DNA of 64,000 nucleotides, taken from Plasmodium malariae. Taxonomy: Eukaryota > Apicomplexa > Aconoidasida > Haemosporida > Plasmodiidae. The notes beneath the pieces are model-generated. The model saw nothing but the letters and a program-made list of their open reading frames with translations. It had not been told where the DNA came from and ran no database searches. The position numbers and the translations under genes were made by a program. The stretch spans positions 1,922,001 through 1,986,000 of the forward strand of contig NC_041788.1 of the NCBI RefSeq assembly GCF_900090045.1, given 5' to 3'. Below, one piece after another: positions 57,348-64,000 of the stretch (position 1 is the first letter of the stretch; the number at the start of each line of letters is the position of its first letter).

Positions 57348-60300
57348 ATGAATCAAAGTAATCCCTTATCTGTGGCGCTTGCTGACAATTTAAGCTCATA
57401 CGATATTCAAAATGAATCCTTTCGCCTAGGCAATGTATCTATTGAGGGAGATAAATATATATGCGTTAAGGAAAATGTAAATGATAACATTCAAGTAGCA
57501 GTCATAAATTTACATAATAAGGTCAGCACTCGTAAATATATGAAAGCTGAAAGTGTCATTATCCATCCTAATGAACCAATATTAGCATTAAGGGGTACAA
57601 TAAAAAATGTAAATACTATATTTTTGCAAGTTTTTAACATTGAAACGAAAGAAAAAATATGCTCGTTAAATTTAAATGAGTACATGAATTACTGGAAATG
57701 GATAAATAATGATACAATTGCAATTGTATGTGAAAGAAATATTTATCATTGGAACATCGATATATATAATACGAGAAAAAATAAAGATAATAATTTCTTA
57801 ACAAAAATTTTTGAAAAAGCACAAGTATTTATTGATAACAATTCACAAATATTGTATTATGCAACAGATAAAGAAATGAAATGGTGTATACTATGTGGTA
57901 TATCTACTCAGGATCAAGGGAAAAGTATTGACGGGTATATGCAACTCTATTCATGTGAAAAAAAGTTGCATCAAACAATTGAAGGGTTTATAGGTTGTTT
58001 TGGTTCATTTATTTTTGATAATTTGGATTTGAAACCACTCTTCTGTTTTATTGAAAAAAAAAAAAATTCCACGATATCAAGATTGCATTTAATGGATATA
58101 TACAGTAGCAAGACTGAAGGAAATACGCCATACAAAATTATGAAAGAAATTAATTTAATAAATGATAATTTGAACGATTTTCCAATTTATATGACTTTAA
58201 ATACTTTGCAAGGTATTATATATGTTGTTACTAAATGCAGTTATGTGTACCTATTTGATGAGGGTACACTAACCCAAATAGTGAAGGAAAGAATTAGTGA
58301 AGATAATATTTTCATATGCTGTAATAGCAAAAATGGTGAAGGAATTTATGCAGTAAACAAAAAAGGAAAAATTTATTACATCACAGTTAATTACTTAAAT
58401 CTTATAAACTATTTGAAATTATCCAACATAGAAGTTAAGGATAAAATAATAAAAAATCTGTGTCTTAAGTATGGTTATCCAGGATGTGACTACATAGCAG
58501 CATATAAAAAATGTATAAATGAAATGGATTTTAAGAAGGCTTCCAAAATTATATGCTTATTGAAAAATACGAAAATTTTCGAAGATCATTCCAATTCTAT
58601 TGCTGAAGCAATATTAATTATGAATAAAAAAAATATAGATATTAGAATTATACCACCTCTAAGAACTCAGCAAGTGTTAAACAGTTTTAAATCTTTTAAA
58701 AATGCATCTGGACAGTTATCACCACTACTACTATACTTTTCTGTTTTATTAGAATATGATAAATTAAATAGCTATGAATCCATTGAACTGGTAAGACCTG
58801 TAATTTTGCAAAAAAAGAAAGAGTATTTAGAGAAATGGATAAAGGATGATAAGTTAACTTGTTCAGAAGAATTAGGTGATTTAGTTAAAGTTCTAGATTT
58901 ACATTTAGCATTAAATATTTTTTTAAGATGTGGAGCTCATAATAAAATAATTTCCACCTATTGTCTTCTGAACATGTTTAGTAATGTATCAAGCTATATA
59001 AACAATTTTAAACAAATATCATTTGATTTTGTAAATATATTTATTTCTATTGTTAATTATGATTTTCCATTTAGCAATGATAAGGATTCAAGTTCTTTTG
59101 CAGCTTTAAGTACTTCATCGAAAAATGAAGGGATAGATTTTTTTAACGATGGTAGCAGTACAAGTGCTAATGATACGAAACAAAGCAGAAGTAGTAATAA
59201 TGAAATATCTGTGCAATACATAAAATTTCTATGTGAGAATAACATTCCCTTTGATATTAATAGTATTGTAGACTATTTATTAAGTAAGAAAAAGTTACAA
59301 GAAGCTACATCTATATTATTAGATTATCTAAAGGATAATAAACCAGAGCATAAAAATTTACAAACAAAGTTATTTGAATTTAATTTATATAACAATGTTC
59401 AAGTAGCAGAAACGTTATTTCAAATGGATATTTTTACATACTATGATAAAAATAAAATAGCCTATATATGTGAAGAAAAGGGATTATTTCAAAGGGCCCT
59501 AGAAAATTACAGCAATGTAAATGATATAAAGAGAGTGATTTCAAAATCATCGTGTTTTCAGAAAAATGAAAATAACAATCAGAACTTTGATGGCACAAAT
59601 GCTGGTAGTAATGGATCCATGAACTCAAACAGAAGTATATCGACCGAGTGGATAAAAAACTATTTTTCTACTTTAAGTGATGCTATATGTCAAGATATTT
59701 TATTCGATTTTATGAAAGGAAGTAAAGTAAATATGGAAATTGTTATTTCTATATGTGTTGAATATTACAGAAAAATAGGAATCAGAAAAATAATTAACAA
59801 GTTTGAAGAATGTAAAAATTATGAAGGAATATTTTATTTCGTTAGTTCCATTTTAAATGATTTACCTAATTTATTAAACAAGGGAAATGAAAATATATCC
59901 TACAATAATAATATGAATGATGATGGTTCCTCTATTTTACTCTCATCTGCTGCTGGAGAATCATACAAAAATGAAAACCCGTCAATTTTAAGAATTGAAG
60001 ATATTCATTATGTCATGTTTAAATATATTGAAGCTTGTGTAAAGATAAATAATATTCAAGAGTTAGATAGGATATGTAAGGATAAAAATGCGAAATATAA
60101 TCCTGAACAAATAAAGAATTTTTTAAAAGAGTGCAAATTATCAGATCCGCGCCCTTTGATATATGTGTGTGACATTCATAATTATATTGAAGAATTAGCA
60201 GAATATTTATATAAAAATAGTTTGTTAAAATATATTGAAGTATATGTAATAAAAGTGAATCCAAATAATGCTCACAAGGTTATAGGTGTTTTATTAGATC

Positions 60301-63182
60301 TAGATGCATCAGAAGATTTTCTTTTAAATTTATTAAATAATATAAAAAATATATCAAATATTGGCAATTTAATAGAAATAGCAGAAAAAAGAAATAGACT
60401 TAAATTATTGTTACCGTGGCTTGAAAGCAGAGCTAATGAAGGTTATGAAAACATTGAATTACATAATGCTTTAGCAAAAATATATATAGATTTAAATAAA
60501 GATCCAGAGAATTATTTAAAGAATAATAACTTGTATGATAAAAAAATGATAGGGAAATATTGTGAAGATCTAGATCCACATTTAGCATATACCGCATATG
60601 AAAGAGCTAATGGAGAATGTGATGAAGAACTTATTAACATAACAAGTAAAAATGGACTCTTTAAATTACAAGCAAAATATTTAATATCAAGACAATCTAT
60701 GGAACTATGGAAAATTGTTTTGGATGAATCAAATAAATATAGAAAGAATGTTATTGATCAAGTTATTGGTTCGACTCTTATTGAATCGAACAATGCAGAT
60801 GAGATTACAGTAACTGTTAAAGCATTTATTGAAAAGAAGTTAAGTAGTGAGTTAATTGAACTATTAGAAAAAATTGTTTTGCATAATAGTGATTTTAGTG
60901 ATAATAAAAATTTACAAAATCTGCTCATTTTAACAGCTATTAAATCGGATTCTAAAAAAGTTATGGAATATATTAATCGACTTGATAATTTTTCAGGTCC
61001 TCAAATTGCATCTGTTGCTTATGAATATAATTTGAGAGAAGAGGCTTTTGTTATTTATAGAAAATTTAACTGTCATACATCTGCCATTTCTGTTTTACTG
61101 GATAATATTTTATATAGTAACAAAAATACAAGAGGTAGAAATAGAAAAGTGTTATCTCTTGTTGATTCGTCTCTATATAATAATGAAAATGCCGAGTTTG
61201 CAAGGCAGTTTGGAAATTATAGCAATAATTATCAGGAAAAAAATGAAATTGAATATGGAAGCAACGAATTAAGCAATAATGACACGTTAAGTAATTATTG
61301 TGAGGAAAATTACGAAAGGGAAGATGATAATAGGGGTAGCGACAATGATAAGGATAAAGATATGGACCATGTTGATCCCACATTAGATGCAATAAATTAT
61401 GAGGGAGATTTAAACAGAGCAATCGAATATGCACAAAAGTGTAACAACGCAGATATGTGGTTCATACTAGGAAAAGCTCAGCTAAAGTTAAATAAAATTA
61501 TAGATGCTATTGATAGTTTTGTTAAATCAAATAATCCACAAGCGTACAAAGAAGTTATAGAAAAGTGTAAGCAGAATAATTTTTATGAACATTTAATAAC
61601 ATATTTAAGCACGCTTAGAGAACATAATTCATTGAAAGATATTTTAGTCGATTCTGAATTAATATATGCATATGCAAAACTTAAGAGAACAACAGAAATG
61701 ACAAAGTTTATTAATAGCACTAACTCAGCAAATTTGCAGCTAATAGGCGATAGATTATACAAAGAACAAGAATATGAAGTTGCTAAAATTTTATATAGTA
61801 ATATTCCAAATAATCAGAAATTAACGTTTTGTTATTTAAAGCTAAAAGAATATTCGTTAGCCATAGAAGCAGCAAAAAAAGCGAAGAGCATTAAAACTTG
61901 GAAAGAGGTCAACTTTATATGTGTTAAGTATAAACAGCTAAAATATGCACACACTGCAGGATTGCAATTAATTATGCATGCAGATCATTTAGATGAAATT
62001 ATAAAAATATATGAAAAGAAAAAATACATTTGTGAATTAATTAGTTTATTAGAAAATGGGTTAAGTAATGACAGAGCTCATGTTGGTATATACACAGAAT
62101 TAGGAATACTATATGCAAAATATAAGCCTGAAAAATTAATGGAATTTATAAGAAATTATGCAAATAAAATGAATACTCGAAAATTAATTGATGTATGCCA
62201 ATATGAATATTTATTAAAAGAAGCTGTTTATTTATATATATCTTATGATGAGTACAATTTAGCAGTAGATACAATTATTAAACATTCACCCACAGCATAT
62301 TCACCTGATACCTTTATGCAAGTAATACATAAAGTAACAAACAGTGATATTATACATAAAGTCATTGATTTTTACATTGATGAACATCCATTAAATTTAT
62401 ATAATTTATTAAAAATATTAGAAAATAAAATTGATAATAATAGGTTAGTTCAAACATTAAAAAAATCGAACAACTTACCATTAATACAAAAATATTTAGA
62501 AGACATACAAGTACAAAATATTACAGCTGTTAATGAAACATTAAATGAAATTTATTTACAAAATGATGATTACATTAGTTTAGGAAATTCTATTGATGAA
62601 TATGATAATTTCAACCAAATGAATTTAATTAATAAATTAGAAAATCATAAATTACCTGAAATGAGAAGAATTGCTGCATTATTGTATAAAAAAAATAAGA
62701 AGTATAAAGAAGCCATTAACTTATCCAAAAAAGAAGAACAGTATAAGGATGCTATTGAAATAGCTAGAGTGTCTAAAAATAATTTATATATTGAAGATTT
62801 GATAAACCATTTCATCGAAATTAATAATAAAGAAGCCTTATGTGCATGCTTAATTGTATGTTATGATATATTAAAGCCAGATTATATTTTAGAAATTGTT
62901 TGGTCCAGTGGATTTAAAGATCAAGCCATGTTATACTTTATTCAAATTGTGAGTGATTATACAAACCAAATAGATACTATGAAAAAACAAATTGAAGACA
63001 TGCAAAAAGAGAAGAAGATGAATAAGTCAGCACCTAATGATTATTCTGTTAACTCCATGTCAAGCCAATTTACTTATTCATTAAATAACAACTTATCCAT
63101 TATGCCTCCACAAAATAACTACATGTCCAGTAATTCCCAGTTTGATAAGTATGACATGTTTAGTAACAACGCTCATTTTTGA
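57348..63182 (+). CDS. CHC: Clathrin heavy chain
   Basis: Triskelion heavy chain of clathrin coats. In apicomplexans it acts mainly at the Golgi in secretory-organelle traffic; AP2-mu-dependent uptake in P. falciparum is reported to be clathrin-independent. A single exon encodes 1,944 residues, against about 1,675 in animals. The start MNQSNPLSVALADNLSSYDI fits the family N-terminus. Residues about 1-390 form the seven-bladed terminal propeller (SFRLGNVSIEGDKYICVKE; VIHPNEPILALRG), followed by the linker and CHCR alpha-solenoid repeats (for example LIYVCDIHNYIEELAEYLY; MWFILGKAQLKLNKIIDAID; LLENGLSNDRAHVGIYTELG). The extra length comes mostly from Asn/Ser/Asp inserts at about 575-622, 740-765, 845-880 and 1262-1342. 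The C-terminal trimerisation region is followed by a coiled segment (IDTMKKQIEDMQKEKKM) and a Met/Asn/Ser-rich tail. No QLMLTAG Hsc70 motif is seen. Confidence 0.97.
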   Translation: MNQSNPLSVALADNLSSYDIQNESFRLGNVSIEGDKYICVKENVNDNIQVAVINLHNKVSTRKYMKAESVIIHPNEPILALRGTIKNVNTIFLQVFNIETKEKICSLNLNEYMNYWKWINNDTIAIVCERNIYHWNIDIYNTRKNKDNNFLTKIFEKAQVFIDNNSQILYYATDKEMKWCILCGISTQDQGKSIDGYMQLYSCEKKLHQTIEGFIGCFGSFIFDNLDLKPLFCFIEKKKNSTISRLHLMDIYSSKTEGNTPYKIMKEINLINDNLNDFPIYMTLNTLQGIIYVVTKCSYVYLFDEGTLTQIVKERISEDNIFICCNSKNGEGIYAVNKKGKIYYITVNYLNLINYLKLSNIEVKDKIIKNLCLKYGYPGCDYIAAYKKCINEMDFKKASKIICLLKNTKIFEDHSNSIAEAILIMNKKNIDIRIIPPLRTQQVLNSFKSFKNASGQLSPLLLYFSVLLEYDKLNSYESIELVRPVILQKKKEYLEKWIKDDKLTCSEELGDLVKVLDLHLALNIFLRCGAHNKIISTYCLLNMFSNVSSYINNFKQISFDFVNIFISIVNYDFPFSNDKDSSSFAALSTSSKNEGIDFFNDGSSTSANDTKQSRSSNNEISVQYIKFLCENNIPFDINSIVDYLLSKKKLQEATSILLDYLKDNKPEHKNLQTKLFEFNLYNNVQVAETLFQMDIFTYYDKNKIAYICEEKGLFQRALENYSNVNDIKRVISKSSCFQKNENNNQNFDGTNAGSNGSMNSNRSISTEWIKNYFSTLSDAICQDILFDFMKGSKVNMEIVISICVEYYRKIGIRKIINKFEECKNYEGIFYFVSSILNDLPNLLNKGNENISYNNNMNDDGSSILLSSAAGESYKNENPSILRIEDIHYVMFKYIEACVKINNIQELDRICKDKNAKYNPEQIKNFLKECKLSDPRPLIYVCDIHNYIEELAEYLYKNSLLKYIEVYVIKVNPNNAHKVIGVLLDLDASEDFLLNLLNNIKNISNIGNLIEIAEKRNRLKLLLPWLESRANEGYENIELHNALAKIYIDLNKDPENYLKNNNLYDKKMIGKYCEDLDPHLAYTAYERANGECDEELINITSKNGLFKLQAKYLISRQSMELWKIVLDESNKYRKNVIDQVIGSTLIESNNADEITVTVKAFIEKKLSSELIELLEKIVLHNSDFSDNKNLQNLLILTAIKSDSKKVMEYINRLDNFSGPQIASVAYEYNLREEAFVIYRKFNCHTSAISVLLDNILYSNKNTRGRNRKVLSLVDSSLYNNENAEFARQFGNYSNNYQEKNEIEYGSNELSNNDTLSNYCEENYEREDDNRGSDNDKDKDMDHVDPTLDAINYEGDLNRAIEYAQKCNNADMWFILGKAQLKLNKIIDAIDSFVKSNNPQAYKEVIEKCKQNNFYEHLITYLSTLREHNSLKDILVDSELIYAYAKLKRTTEMTKFINSTNSANLQLIGDRLYKEQEYEVAKILYSNIPNNQKLTFCYLKLKEYSLAIEAAKKAKSIKTWKEVNFICVKYKQLKYAHTAGLQLIMHADHLDEIIKIYEKKKYICELISLLENGLSNDRAHVGIYTELGILYAKYKPEKLMEFIRNYANKMNTRKLIDVCQYEYLLKEAVYLYISYDEYNLAVDTIIKHSPTAYSPDTFMQVIHKVTNSDIIHKVIDFYIDEHPLNLYNLLKILENKIDNNRLVQTLKKSNNLPLIQKYLEDIQVQNITAVNETLNEIYLQNDDYISLGNSIDEYDNFNQMNLINKLENHKLPEMRRIAALLYKKNKKYKEAINLSKKEEQYKDAIEIARVSKNNLYIEDLINHFIEINNKEALCACLIVCYDILKPDYILEIVWSSGFKDQAMLYFIQIVSDYTNQIDTMKKQIEDMQKEKKMNKSAPNDYSVNSMSSQFTYSLNNNLSIMPPQNNYMSSNSQFDKYDMFSNNAHF

Positions 63183-64000
63183 GGAGAACCGACAACAGTA
63201 CAAAATTAGGGTTCAGAAGAAGAAAAAAAGCGAAAGAAAAAAGGAAAAGTTTTTAATGCAAAATTACAGACACGCATACACGTATGTGTACATATAAATG
63301 GTGTGCATATATATATATATATATATATAAATGTATGTATATACATACGTTTGTATCTGTGTACATACCTTTACTGTCTACCATTTTTGGAATATACGTG
63401 TTTTCTTTTTTCATTGTTTCCCTACGTAGAAAGTTTATATTTTTTATGAATTTTGAAGTTATTGTTATATTAAATTTATATACATTTTTTTTATTTGTTT
63501 TTCGTATGTTATCTTAAACAAGCCTTTGTAGCATATAATATATTATTTGATGTCAAAGTAGACAAAAAAGGGCGCAAAAAAAATAAGTAAAAATTGGAAA
63601 AAATGGAAAAAATAAAAAAAAGCAAATACAGAATAATATTGAAGCAGTTATTTTATAAAAAATGTTCATATTGAGAATATCGACTTGTGCATAATGCTTA
63701 TATTGTTGTGTACATATTATGTGTATATGGTTAACATTATATATAGCTTGAATGTAGTAACCCACATTGCTAAACAAGGTTATAGCACGCTACCATTTAC
63801 CCTGTTATATTTTATATTTCTGTACTATTGTTAAAACTTCTCAAAATATAACTTTTGTTAAAAAAAAATTTTAAATTATTTTATTAAAACATTTAAGACA
63901 TACATTTCACCTATTACCAAAAAATTCCAGACAACTTTTAAAAATGTAAAATAAATTTAAAATATGAGGAATATTGTCTAAATATTTTGAGAGCAAAAAA
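63183..64000. other. Downstream region of clathrin heavy chain
   Basis: No gene is seen. It contains AT runs, a purine-rich stretch just after the stop codon (about 63210-63250) and short spurious open frames. Probably the 3' untranslated region of clathrin heavy chain. Confidence 0.5.

Noticed and set aside
1..64000. CRISPR arrays, insertion sequences, tRNA or rRNA genes
   Set aside because: No spaced palindromic repeats, transposase text or clover-leaf/rRNA-like sequence was seen on either strand; all tandem repeats are simple AT-rich arrays. A tRNAscan/Infernal run would be decisive.

Overview
This window is nuclear chromosome DNA of a malaria parasite (genus Plasmodium). Evidence: very high A+T throughout, long poly(dA:dT) and (AT)n tracts between genes, small AT-rich introns with consensus GT..AG borders, Lys/Asn/Glu-rich low-complexity inserts inside conserved proteins, and a gene order I recognise. 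From memory, the order PTRAMP - symplekin-like - AP-2 mu - phosphate translocator - dynamin-like - arginyl-tRNA synthetase - unknown - LamG secreted protein - LisH/WD40 - formin 2 - clathrin heavy chain matches the core of P. falciparum chromosome 12 (about PF3D7_1218000 to PF3D7_1219100). Long Asn repeats of the falciparum type are scarce, and the DNA is far richer in A+T than P. vivax. I therefore lean to a malariae-, ovale- or avian-type species, but the species cannot be fixed by eye. No subtelomeric multigene family, rRNA, tRNA, CRISPR or mobile element was seen.

Layout. 1.0-2.9 kb (+): PTRAMP, five exons. 3.6-10.9 kb (-): a 2,335-residue protein whose C-terminus matches symplekin. 13.8-15.6 kb (+): AP-2 complex mu. 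16.8-19.8 kb (-): ten-exon triose-phosphate-translocator family transporter. 21.8-25.8 kb (-): five-exon dynamin-like GTPase of the DrpC type. 28.2-31.6 kb (-): seven-exon arginyl-tRNA synthetase. 32.7-34.5 kb (-): unknown protein with an N-terminal coiled coil. 35.6-38.0 kb (-): seven-exon secreted LamG-domain protein. 39.6-41.9 kb (-): LisH plus beta-propeller protein. 46.3-54.5 kb (+): formin 2. 57.3-63.2 kb (+): clathrin heavy chain. For every spliced gene, all exon phases join in frame, and the splice sites given were read directly from the sequence.

Functionally, three membrane-trafficking genes (AP-2 mu, the DrpC-type dynamin and clathrin heavy chain) and an actin nucleator (formin 2) lie within 50 kb. 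PTRAMP and the LamG protein are secretory proteins of invasive stages. The others are housekeeping: mRNA 3'-end processing, tRNA charging and metabolite transport. I do not see a clearly novel multi-gene system. The most interesting leads are coding-like fragments in long intergenic gaps (near 12.0, 44.0 and 56.1 kb), a 10-bp repeat inside an intron that is open in five reading frames, TGCATGCA-type sites upstream of genes, and a degenerate PTEN-like phosphatase plus a C2 domain split by a long insert in formin 2.
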